From: Persicaria tinctoria
Taxonomy: Eukaryota > Streptophyta > Magnoliopsida > Caryophyllales > Polygonaceae
Length of the DNA: 64,000 bases
Assembly: GCA_037127255.1 (NCBI GenBank)
Contig: JBANSL010000008.1
Coordinates: forward strand, 7,435,396-7,499,395
Direction: 5' to 3'
Every line of letters starts with the position of its first letter. The stretch's first letter is position 1. This document shows positions 36,747 through 48,700 of this stretch, one piece after another. The notes under the pieces were generated by a model that did not search any database, was not told the DNA's origin, and was given only the letters and a program-made list of their open reading frames with translations. The translations under genes were made by a program, and so were the position numbers.

Positions 36747-38932
36747 TTAAAAATAGCAAAAATAAAATAAATAAATAAAAATAGATTAAAAAAAATGAAT
36801 TTTTATAAGGGGATAGGGAAGGGGACGTAACTGGGACAGAGGATTTGGACCTCAGTATCCAATGAAGAGTAAGAAAGGGGAGAGGATTAATTTGTCCGTT
36901 TGGCAAGTCAGCAAAGGGTACCGTTAGAAGTTTACAAATTACAATAGGGGGAATGGGGATCGTCTAAATTGGCCATATATGCTGGAAATTGGAATCCTAT
37001 GAATTTATCTCTCTTTGGAATTACGCTATTTATTTTTAATTTTATTGAAAGAGATAAGAACAAAATTTGATGGCCACCGGGGAATGTAAATAGTTGCCCG
37101 TTAAATTTGTAGTATTTGTGGATGCCTGTGTTGTTCGTATTGAAACGGGAAAGAAATGAAATTACATAACACTAATTTATCATGATTTATCAAAATTGAA
37201 TCTAGCATCAAATATTAATTAGCTTTAATTAGCTTTAAGATTTATTAATGCACGGTACGTGGTGAAATTGGATTGCGGTAGGAAATGACGATGAAATAAA
37301 GTCTTCAGCTTGTTGACCTATGAGGTTGCATATACAGCAAAATATATATAAACCTCAAGAATCAAGATATATATACATATTAAAAATTCAGCTTTATCCG
37401 ATTAATAAATAAAATAAGTGAGTAAACAAAGATGAAGGTTGAAGAAGATGGGGTGTTTGATATATATACCGTACCGGTGGAATATATTCAAAGAAATCCA
37501 CGGCGGAGATCATGGATTGACGATTGACTTATTTTGCTGTCCAACAATATTTCTTCATGGCTCTCGCTTTATGACCATCTCTGTTTTGGCTTCTTTGTTT
37601 TTTCCCTATGTTTACACGTATTCTCCTCAATCAAATGTAATTCACGCATCTATATAAGGATGTAAATGATCCAAATTTTGTACATAATCTGTGCCCAAAA
37701 CACCGTTATATTTATTCATATAAGTATATATTATATTAATGCATTCTAATATAAGTAAGTTAAGAACCAGAACTGAAAAATTCTGCTCTGTTCGTATTAC
37801 TCCATTCGTATCGGTATAATTGACCTTTTGATCAATTTTACACTTTTTAAGAATAACTAAAAATTTAGAAAATAAATAATGTGAAAAAAATAGTATGGAA
37901 AGTTATAGTATTAATAAAATATCTCGGAAATCAAATACAATTAATGAGATGAATCTTCTAATTTTTATTAGAATTGATGTTGTTGAAATGGACAAATAAA
38001 AAGTGGCCAAAAGTCAACCCCCCCAAAAAAAAAAAAAAAAAAAACCTCCATGCATTGACCATCAAAATTAATCTCTTCTAATAATGGGAAACTACTTTTG
38101 TAAATAAAATTTTTACTTTTGAATTTTCTAATGCCACAACTTGAAAAATTCCTATCCATATATGTATTAGACTTACTGTATAAATTAAGAAGAGCATCTT
38201 CAATGCTATATAAAACATAGAAATAAGTATTCAAACAAAAATTTATAGAAAATCACCCGTAAAATATGAGGTTTTTCATTTAATATATACCAGCATACAA
38301 ATTTGTGGATAATTTATTCCGACAGTTTTTTGTACTAGTGATTTATGCTGCATAAATTGATCTATGTGGAACACGTACGTATTTATAGCACTTAAAACAG
38401 GTGAAATTCAATAACCTTGTAAGTTAAGTTGTAGAGTTATGATGTCCAAACATTGCTGGTAATGCAATGTCATAGCTTAATTAATTAATTAATTAATTAG
38501 GTAAATAAAGTGTGTTTTCTGGTTGCAACAACCAACCCAAAAATCAAAATTCCATATTTTCAAACTAATCACATGCAGAAAAACAAAAATATCCAAACTA
38601 ACGTACATTATGTCTTCCTTACGCTTTTCCTCTCCAAGAACAAAGAGATATTATGGTAAGCAATAGCATTAATCTATGTGCTCGATCTCATTAATTCATA
38701 TGCAAGTGATCGAGTCACTTGGCATTCATCCACATATATATTTTACGCCATACCTATATTCTATAGGCGGCCCGTCTTAAAACGAAAGGGGTCGTTTGTT
38801 TATATATAAGAGGGGATCGAATGGAAAGGAAATATATGTATTAAATTTTACATATAAAATGTATATAAATATTATTTTTTGTGAGCTTAGAAAAGGGGTA
38901 GGGGAAATGATTAGATCATCCTAAAGCTATTA
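36747..38932. other. Intergenic, no gene seen
   Basis: AT-rich, with a homopolymer block (C then ~22 A, ~38018-38044) and an AATT microsatellite (38477-38499). Short open frames here do not resemble any family. Confidence 0.45.
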
Positions 38933-39913
38933 GGCCCCGTTTGGTATCAATGCAGTAATCGGAATGGGAATGGGAATCGGAATGGGAATCAAAAATCGGA
39001 ATGAGCGATTACCTAAGCAAGTTGTTTGGTATAATATCGGAATGAAAATTTCACAAATTCAACCTAAATATCCAAAAATTCAAATTATCAAATTCAAGGG
39101 CAAACAAATTCAATATCTCCCAAATTAAGGATAAAAACACACAAATTCAACATACAAAAGTCATAAATTCATCAAAAAATAAACAAATTTTAACAAATTG
39201 TAGATCTGAAACATGGATGGTGGTCCACTAAGGAAACCCTAATCCAACGGGATGAAGATGATTGGGAAGATCTTGAGACGCCATTGAAGGAGGTTGAGGG
39301 AGACAAATTAGGGATAAATTTACATAGAGAGAGGGGCAGTGGCGGAGGAGATCTCGACAGATCTGGACAAATTAGGGACAAACCTGGCGGAGGAGATCTC
39401 GACAAATTAGGGACAAATTTACAGAGGTCGAAGGAGAAGATCTCGACAGATCTGGAGGATGGCAGTGGCGGCATCATTGAAGGAGGTTGGCAGCGTCGTC
39501 GTCAGATCTCGACAGAGAGATGCCATTGAAGGAGGTTGGCAGCGTCGTCTTCAACAGATCTGGAGGATGACAGTGGCGGGGGCGGTGGCGGCGAGGTTGG
39601 ACTGTGGCGGTAGCGGCGGCGGCGGCGCTGAAGACGGCAGATCTGGCCGGCGCGATGGAGGTTAACTGAGGAAGGAGATGGGTTCACGGTTCACCAGAAA
39701 AGATAAAAAAAAAAAAAGGGAAGGAGATGGCAAAAATGGGAATCAGTGATTACCTAGCTTTTGACATGGGAATAGAAATGGCTCAAAATTGGGAATGGGG
39801 AGATTACCGGGAATAACTTTGATTCCCGATTTCGGCATACCAAACACTAAAATGGGAATGGGTGATTCCCATTCCCATTACCATTCCCAATTTCAGTGAT
39901 ACCAAACGGGCCC
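38933..39913. mobile_element. PIF/Harbinger-type non-autonomous element, 981 bp
   Basis: Left end GGCCCCGTTTGGTAT and inverted right end GGGCCCGTTTGGTAT match at 14 of 15 positions and are flanked by TTA on both sides (38930-38932 and 39914-39916), the usual three-base target. Both subterminal zones are rich in GGAATGGGAAT words. The middle (39280-39660) is an island of GATCTCGACA and GGAGGTTGGCAGCGTCGTC repeats, some tandem, with higher GC than the flanks. The open frames there are by-products of the repeats. Confidence 0.82.
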
Positions 39914-40384
39914 TTAGTTACCTTCCTTAAAATTAGGGAATAGAATGTTAGAATATTGATCAATGAATCTTAACTTAAATATAGACTATATTTATAAGGA
40001 TAATCATTATTTTTCTCTACACAAAAACAAACGGGGAGAATTAGATGAAAAACTAAACAACATTTTGTGTTATTTAATCTCTATTAAATCTGACTCAGAG
40101 ACAGGATCGGAATCATGCACCTGTGCTAAAAGTCCAACAAATTAGTCTGTTGATCGAGATTTTATTTTAAAATCAATTGGTCATAATACGAGTGGTTAGG
40201 AAGCTCAATAATAAGTCAGGTGGGTATCATTCTGGAACCAATTGGCAATAAGAGGAGTAGCCAATCGATTTATATACTAGGATTATATTGTTCACACTTT
40301 TGATGCATGACTCTTCTGACCTCTTCACGTCTCAACATTACGTATATTAATTTATTTAAAATAGTTGTATATTCAAAAAACACG

Positions 40385-40530
40385 CTACTAGAATTCTGTT
40401 CATAGACATCGGGTATAAACCGATGTTAATAAAAAAAAAATTCGACGTGTTAGTGGGTGGTGTTAAAGATCCCAACTTTACAACATCGGTTTATAGCCGA
40501 TGTCTTTAATAAGTTACAACATCGTTTTTC
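40385..40530. mobile_element. Possible CACTA transposon end (remnant)
   Basis: GCTACTAGAATTC at ~40383 resembles a mutated CACTA terminus. It is followed by palindromic units built on ACATCGG...CCGATGT (40404-40425 and 40480-40505), like the subterminal repeats of plant CACTA elements. More distant ATCG-type words continue to ~41000. The opposite end was not found. Confidence 0.35.
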
Positions 40531-43500
40531 TTGTTAATAATGACTTAAATACATGGATTAATTACTTTTTGATTGATTCATCTAATGTTAAACCATTATT
40601 ATTTTTCATTTCTAGCCATTTGGATGTAGGTAGGGTAATACAAAATTTCAAATTAGCATCGCTATTTTTTATAAACCTAATGTCTTACATTGCTACACAC
40701 ATCAGTTACGTATTATTCAATTTGCGAATACTCTTTTTTCATTTGTAATTTGTGATATTATTTTATATAAATATAATATACCATATTGAATATTTTTAAA
40801 ATCAATGTTATTTATATATTTTCAAATCGGTTTTTTCTTTGAAAATGATATTTTGATTATTTACAATATCATTTTATATATTTTTAACAATGCAATTGCT
40901 ACATATACACGTCTGTTTTTATATATAATTTTCATATATGCTAGGTTTAGAAATCGATTTGTATCGTAATGGTCGACGTATTTGCAAACGTAGACATCGC
41001 TTTTCGCTCTCAAGTTCGATGTGTTTCATCAAATACACCTAATAATCTATATTGTGACGTTTTGGCAGACGGAAAATTAAACAATGCAAAAGACCATAAC
41101 CAATACATTAAATAATGACAATAGAGTTGAATACAAGGTGACAATAGGGCTAAATATAAAACAAAATACATCAATAGTTGGATTCTAAGCTTGACATAAT
41201 ATCACTTGAAAATAAAGTGAATGAATTCATGGGCACAACCTGTATTTCAATAAAATTAACCTCAATTAAACATTTAAGACGGTAAAACTACACCAAAAGC
41301 AAAGCTGAATTCATAATTCATGATAAAACTACGAGGAGCCAAGTGAATCTAAAGTCTTGCCTGCTACTTAAACTCTTGCCTGCTGCTTAATCAAACTATA
41401 TAAGCCTGCTACTACGTACCATATTGAGGAGCCAAAACACACGTGACAAGAGAGTGCTTGAAACATTTTCTTGTTTCTTCCTTATGGGTATGCATGACCC
41501 CTTCCTGCATCCAAATAAGGACACTGATCATATACACAAAACTCAAATATAACGGAATCGATACCAAAAAAACAAGAAGGTCCTTAACCAAAGAGCGAGA
41601 GAGGAGATATTAGTTTACTTGAGGCAATCTTGAAAATTGCTTTCATGATCAAATTCCAATCAGTGCTAGTGCAATTTCTCTAACACTTAAAAGTAATTTG
41701 CTTTCATGAACAAATTAACACCCAAATTTCTGATCTGTTCATGATTCCAAACAATCTGCAAGCAAATTTATACTTAGTTTAAATGGTCTCTACTAATTGG
41801 AACTACACGTATTGGGGGGCACAACAATATTTAGTATTTTTTTTATTGTGCTTGAAAGGTATTTTAGAAAACTAACCTACATTGCATGACTAATTGAGGG
41901 GTTAATGTAATTTTGTTTTAAAGTGACGTAATTTAAAATGATCCACATGATGTCACGTAATGTAGGTAATTTACATGTGGTTTTGTGTAGCTGTTACCGT
42001 ATCTAAAAGCACAATGCCATGCAAGATTAGTCATGGTATGGAAACTTGAAACAAAACTATGAATTTAATTAAGATCGAGAATGGAAAAAGCATGAAATTT
42101 GTACATGTGAGAAGTTGGCTTGTTTAGCATTAATAGCATGAGGATGTCTCATTCTCATATGCAAAAGAGCGGGCAAGAGCTCAGGGTGACTAGATTAAAA
42201 GCATGTGTGGGAGAGTTTCTGGGTAATGAATGGGTGAGACAACATGATAAATGTGTTAAACCATGCCAGATAATGCATACAGCATACCTAAGATGCTATG
42301 AAGTGGATAATTGATGGTGAGAATGTGTATTTTGCAGAATAATCCAAAAGGAAAAGATAAAGAGGTTTTTATTATCATATTAGATCATTCCAGAAAACAA
42401 AATGCACATTAGTAAGACAAAAGAGGTTCCAGAACAAATATTAAAAGGAAAAAACTCAGACACGTGCTCGCGCATTAACACTGCACTAGTATAGGGAAAT
42501 TCTAGGTAGTATTTTAGGCAAAGCAAGGTAAATATTTTCAGCGATCCATCCTTGAAAATGCATTTTTTTTCAAACATTCTATGAACTAAAAGGGCATAAA
42601 AAAACTGGCAAGAGTATTTTTCAATCAGCTAGACAACAGCAGATTTTCATCAGTTTAAATGTGAAAACAAGGGGGGGGGGAAACTGGAAGAGTATGTTTG
42701 AGGCACCTACCCTAAGAAGATAAATTAAAATATAAAAACAGTTTCACCCTTGTCAAATAACATACCCTAAGAAGGAAAATAAAAATAAAAATAGCATACC
42801 CTAAGAAGGAAAGGTAATTAATTAAAGTGAAAACAAAGGGTAAGATGAATGAAAGATTTTATGATAATCTTGTTGGAGGCCCCTTAACTATCGGCGGTGT
42901 GCGCTTTTAAGGGGGACAGGGTAATGATCTCCTGCTTCCCACCCCCAACCTCTTATCCTACACTTCACCATCCCTCCCTGATGGCTCGCATGATCCCATC
43001 ATCATTAAGCCCCCCGACTTTCACGTGTCTTTTCCAATTTACAAAACTAACCCCTCTCTTTTCTTTTCTCGCGCTTTTGCCCCTCCCCTTCGTCTTTCTC
43101 TACACTAACACTTTACAGTTCCTCCCCACAAATCATCCCAAATAACTCACCGACCAACCCATTCATGAAATTCAAATGTAGTGACCAACCAATCAACTAA
43201 CCGCTTTTCCCTATATATTTGTTTATTTTAAAATAATGTAATTAAATTTCCGGGAAGTCTAATTGATGGGAATTGTGAAAATATGTTTGGTTGATTTTTT
43301 TGTTTTAAATGAATAAAAGGAGGAATTGAAAATTTAGAAATATAAAAGGGTGGAAGTTGAACTTACCTAGGGGAACTAAGTAAGTGAACTTCCTCTAAAT
43401 TGGAGGAATTCAACTCCCTTGGAAGTGAAATTTCTGGATTTTCATCTTTCAAAAATGTTAACCAAACGCATGTATTTCTCCGACTTCCTGGGTTTTTTAG

Positions 43501-44350
43501 CTATAAACCAAACACGCTCTAATACTCGTATTTAGAAATTTACAAGTGAATAATAATATACGGAGTATTTAGAAACTTTTAACCTATAAGACCATTTTCT
43601 TCCTTCAATAAGACAACCATCTCCTTGTTGGGGTTTGTGGGACTCGAGAGTCCCACGTTGAAAAATGAGTCGAATGCCAAACCAAAATATAAGAAAGGGG
43701 GAGTCCTACCCAAAAAGTTATTTTTGTAAAGTGGTGGATCTCGACCTTATAACCAAAAATAAAATAAACCTCCCACTCCTCTCTTATTTTTTTTTAAAAA
43801 ATTACAATTTCATTTTTTTATGCTCAATAATGTGGAAAAGAAAATGAAAAAAAGGTTGTTATAATTAGCACATGCAAAATTTCGCTAAACGTACGGCCAA
43901 GATATCGATCTCAGAAGTCGGAAACGACAACACATTAACCGACACAGAATGTCGGTATCGACAACCTGCACCACTATACATTAGCACACATTTGCCGACT
44001 CCATAGCAGCACACACCATATAGCTGACCTTTGCCGACTCCTCCTGTTCAAATCGACAACGTACACCAAATTAAAACATCGATCCCTGTAGTTGAACACC
44101 ATCGGACTCAGCTTAATTAATGTCATTTTTATCGGCTCCGAAAGTCGATGTTGGTTCGTTCTTTACCGACACTGAAAGTCATGGAATGAAATATATATTT
44201 GGCGATACAACGTCGTGCCAATGGACGTACAGATATATTCAATATATAACATGAATTAAGAAGTGGTACTTGACTAATTAACATGAATTATTGCGTTTCG
44301 AAAGAAAGATGAACCCCCTTCAAATGGAGTTGTGGTTTGGATAGCAATTA
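40531..44350. other. Gene-poor DNA
   Basis: No supported gene. A C-rich, promoter-like stretch at 42890-43140 has no attached coding region. At 43890-44180 words of the form CCGAC(T/A)C / GTCGG recur many times, and may be another set of transposon subterminal repeats. A CCCACGTTG block at ~43652 resembles LTR text. Confidence 0.4.
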
Positions 44351-44359
44351 AAATTAATA

Positions 44360-45044
44360 GGGAAATTTACAGTAAACCACCCCTTAAATATGGATGTTTT
44401 CACTTAACCACCCTTTAAATTTAAAATTACAGAAAACCACCCATTAAATGGTGTTTTCTTACAACTCACCACCCCCTCATCTATTTTCATTAATTTATCA
44501 TTAAATATATTATATTTTAATATCTTTGAACTCAAATTTTATTATAAATATATTCAAAATTTGAATTTAAGGGCTCAATTATATTTTATTAATCATTTTA
44601 TTTATTTTTAAAATATAATAATAAATAGTTAATAATTTTAACTTAAAATATGAGTTTGATCCATTTTATTTGTTATATGTAAATTTTTTCTTTAAATTTA
44701 CCTAAATTTTAAAAAATTAGGTTATCAATTAATCATATAACTTAAATATAATTATTAACATAATAATTGTAGGCTATATTTATTATTGTTGTTTAAAAAT
44801 AAATAAAATTATCCCTAAAATATAATCAAGCCCTTAAATTAAAATTTTGAATATATTTATAATCAAATTTAAGGTTAAAAATATTAAAATATAATATATT
44901 TAATGATAAATTAATGAAAATAGATGGAGTGGTGGTGAGTTGTAAGTAAAAACCATTTAAAGGGTGGTTTTCTGTAATTTTGAATTTAAGGGGTGGTTAA
45001 GTGAAAACACCCATATTTAAGGGGTGGATTTCTGTAAATTTCCC
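44360..45044. mobile_element. Mutator-like foldback element, 685 bp, 9-bp target duplication
   Basis: The ends GGGAAATTTACAG are inverted copies, and inverted similarity runs almost to the centre (for example TTTAAGGGCTCAATTATATTTT against its inverse near 44820), so a transcript would form a ~300-bp hairpin. An exact 9-bp duplication AAATTAATA flanks it (44351-44359 and 45045-45053). The AAACCACCC module of the element at 24496 recurs in the arms. It has no coding capacity. Confidence 0.9.
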
Positions 45045-45053
45045 AAATTAATA

Positions 45054-46751
45054 ATGACAAAGATAATACCATAGATTCTACTTTATAGGGTGAATCGCTT
45101 TTATGGGGATCTTTACATATATGTATTGCCAAATTACCTTTATTAACAAATATCTAATTCCATAATCCATATATATTTCCATTGGATTCCTCCTAATTAA
45201 CAATTATTTTAATACTTTCATAATTTGCATAAAGGGATTTGTTTTTCCTTTTAAGAATTTAGAGGAGGACATAAACTCACCAGCTCACATCATAAATTAG
45301 GTGCCAAAAGAAAAGGTCAGGGTGAACTAACAAAAAGGCAAACTAACAAATTTGAGTTTTTAATTTCTGTACAAGTCAGCAACTCTCTTAAACAGTTTTT
45401 TTATCCGATGCCCTAAAGCAGTTGAATCTCATCAATACAGTCAATACTTAAATAAACTATACGCATTTCGAGTGAAGATTATGTGAGGGTCACAAAGTAG
45501 AGAAGTCCATCGATCGTATCTACAATGTTATTAATCTCGTAGAAATCGAGGAAGAATTGCATTGCTTCGAACTGCTAAAGGAGAAGAAGGGTGTCCGTCA
45601 TCAACATCTCTGTTTTCCATGGACAACTCCAAACTCTCCCAATGCAGTTGATGACACCAACCTGTCACTCTCAATCGCAATTAGGGCTGCCCGGCCAACC
45701 CGTCCAAACCAAAAAAATTGGTCCAGTTCTAGACCGGTGAACCAAAATTTTGAAAACCTTAGATCGGATCGGAACCGTACACCGTCCCAGATAATTTGTA
45801 ATATTTTTTTAAAGTGTTTTATTAAATATTCCGTATGAAAATAGACTTAATTGAATTAATCTCGCTCATACATGAATGAAAATAGAATTAGATCGAATCG
45901 AGATCGTAATATACCGTCTCGATCCCGTAAAGAATAAGACCTGACGATATTTGGGGGAAAAAAATTAATTCCATCTAAAAAAAATACGCAGAACGAGACG
46001 ATGAATTACCATCCCTTCCGATTCACGCTAAAAAGGTCATATGTAGCGAGCTTAATTAAGGACCCTACCTTTTCTTTGTTAATTCCTCCATGAACAATTA
46101 AAAAGCAAAAAACCACACAAAGGCTAAAAGTTTGATCGTGTAGGCCAAATTTTGCTTGTTCCACAGATCTGATCTGGTGGTCAGGTGGTGCCTAATTTCG
46201 TTAGACAAATTGATTAAACATGATATTGAGTATGATTAAAACTGGGGTTGGCGGATTAATTTGGACATTACCAAAAGAGTTAGGCTCCGTTTGGCAAAAT
46301 ACTAGATGATGGATTAGCTAAAACCGATGAGGTAACTGAAAATGATGAATTATTTGTGTTAAATATATGTTAATAACTTAAAATGATGTTTAGTAAACCC
46401 ATTGGTGAGTAGGTGATGAAAATTTGTGAATATATAGAAAATCATAAGCTTTGAAAAGTTTGGGGGAATTGACCCAAAAAAAAAACTCGGGGGAGTAATT
46501 GTTGAAATACCCCATTTGAAAAGCTAATTAAAATAAAATCTTATATTTATTTCATTTACGACTATATAATAGCAAAATCAAGAGGTCCAATAAGCTAGCT
46601 GATGTAATTTTTTTTGCCAAACAGAGCCTTAGTATGAGATTATGTAAAGATTGTTTGATTCAAAGACAAGTTTAATTTTCGGGAATGAAATTGTTATTTT
46701 AAGATCTTGTTTTTTTAAACGAAGGATAAGGAAACTAAACCGGACATAGTA
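45054..46751. other. Intergenic, no gene seen
   Basis: No coding region or complete element recognised. Confidence 0.4.
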
Positions 46752-46965
46752 CTACTTCCATTCAGAAATAGATATCACTCATTTGATTTTTTGACGTATT
46801 TTTTAAGGATCTAAAAATAATATAAAAGATATATTTTTTTTTAAATAATTTTACACCTATTGCTAATAAGTCTAAAATTATATTAAAATTTTGATATCAT
46901 TTTTAGCTTTTTAAAATACGTATTAAAAAGTCAAATGATATCTATTTCTTAACGGATGTACGTAG
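46752..46965. mobile_element. Stowaway-like MITE, 214 bp
   Basis: Left CTACTTCCATTCAGAAATAG and inverted right end CTACGTACATCCGTTAAGAA flank matching AGATATCA(C/T)(T/ )...TTTGA subterminal text. TA is present on both sides (46750-46751 and 46966-46967). It is a different subfamily from the element at 21261. Confidence 0.6.
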
Positions 46966-47266
46966 TATATGTATCCTTACTGAAAACAAACATTGAACTC
47001 AAGCTAGTAAATCAAATGAAATCAAATTGTTAGGAACATATAAGTTTTATTTTATTTGGTAACAATTACATGTGTGAAGTATTGAGGTTCACGCAATCTA
47101 CAAAACAAAGCCTAAAGTCTCCAATTTTTTTAGTAGCCCAAACCCTAAATTTGGGGTAACATGTAAAGTATGAAATCCAGGATTCTAGCTAGTCGGGCCT
47201 CCCCACTCCCTAATGCAATTTAATAATTCAAATAAAATTACCGCCAAAAAAGATTAAAGAAGTCCG

Positions 47267-47838
47267 GTGATTGCGACTTTTACGCAGCTCACAGAGGGAC
47301 GCATTTCCTGTCGTTTTGGTCACGTTTTAGAGTGTAGAGTTGCCTCCAAGGCTTTTACATCAACTCTACAAGCTACTACAAAAGAAAAGGCTCCATTTTT
47401 ATGTATATCTAGCATTTTGGGGATGATTATTGAGATAGGGAAATCCCGTCATCATAACACAAGGGTGTTTTGGTATTTTACCAATAAATTCGAGTATTCA
47501 ATACGACATTGATGCTACTGTTTCGCCTATTGATTACAATAGCGGTTTCGTGCATTAAGAGCGTCGACCGAATTAAATACGGTAATGATTTCATTTATTA
47601 AATATCAAAACCGTTACGATTCCTTTAATTAAATGCTTTGTCCGTTTCTTTTACGCTCAACTAGTATAAATACGGGAAGTATATTCTTTCTCAACGACAA
47701 CAACTGACTTGAGCGTCGGAGGGTCCTCCGGGGGAGACAAGTCCCGCCCCGACCTCGTTCTTTGTCCATTTCACAGGATTGTATCTCGCCAACAGAGCTC
47801 AATCTTCTTCAACATCTATGGTGCGGATTTTTGCACTG
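47267..47838 (+). repeat. LTR-like sequence, probable solo LTR
   Basis: A TATA-like TAGTATAAATACGGG (~47664) is followed ~40-60 bases later by CTGACTTGAGCGTCGGAGGG (~47706) and CCTCCGGGGG, a leader typical of plant Gypsy-type LTRs. No gag-pol or second LTR lies nearby, suggesting a solo LTR. The exact TG and CA ends and the 5-bp duplication could not be fixed, so limits are approximate. Confidence 0.45.
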
Positions 47839-48089
47839 ACAATTATTACTAGAATCTATGAATTCTTTAACATCAATATTGGGCCTTGTTTTGTTAACTA
47901 TATAAAAATAAAATAAAAAATAAAAAAATTCTCGAAGTGACATGAATATGTGTTTGTTTGCAATCGTTTAAAAAAAATAATCAGGAATTGAACTTTTTAG
48001 AAATTTCAATCCCCTCAAAATAGAGAAAGTTTATTTACCCAGGGATCGGCTAGGTAAGTTCCACTTACAACTTTTTTTTTCTTGATACA

Positions 48090-48700
48090 AGGCAGAGATT
48101 TGGGGGTGATCAACCGCGGTTGACCCACCGCCTAAGAGCGTCCTAGCGGACGACGTCAACGATCTCAGCTGGAGCACACACTTCGACAATCCGGGAGAAA
48201 AGACCAAGGTGCATCAACCTATTAGTAACGTGAATCCCCTCTATGAGAGTGTGCGAGAAAATGACACTCTTGAAGGCACGACAAAGACCGAGGGCATCCG
48301 AAACCGCCACCTTGACCTCTCATGAGCACTGTCAAATCCCCTTCATGACATTGATTAGAGTCAAGCAGTCATCCTCCACCTCAAGACGAGAGAAACCCAT
48401 CTTAGCAGCTTCTAGTAGTCCAGCCTGAAGACTGAGACATTCCGCTTGAGCAACGGAAATCTTACCGAGGTTGTGGGCACCACAAGAGAGGATTGACCAC
48501 GGCAATCGCGGATGACAAAACCAGAGGCAGCAAGACCCGAGCCAACCTTTTCTCCGTTAAAATTGAGTTTCACAAGACCCTTGTTAGGTTTTTTCCATTT
48601 TACTACTTTTTGTTTTGTTTTTTCGTCCTCTTTTGGATGGGATTTGGTCGTACATTCTCCATGTCGTTTTCTTGTTCCTCGGTTTGTGTTTTTTCTCAAG
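48090..48700 (-). pseudogene. LINE RNase H domain fragment with A-tail side lost
   Basis: Minus-strand frames give KWKKPNKGLVKLNFNGEK, GSGLAASGFVIRDCRGQ, then after a frame change SVAQAECLSLQAGLLEAA, LEVEDDCLTLINVMKG and, beyond stops, IEGIHVTNRLMHLGL. This is the order of an RNase H domain at the end of LINE ORF2. At least two stops and one frameshift show it is dead. It is more decayed than the LINE at 31161. Confidence 0.65.

Noticed and set aside
39190..39687. Several 60-95 codon frames
   Set aside because: Products of short tandem repeats in the Harbinger-type element.
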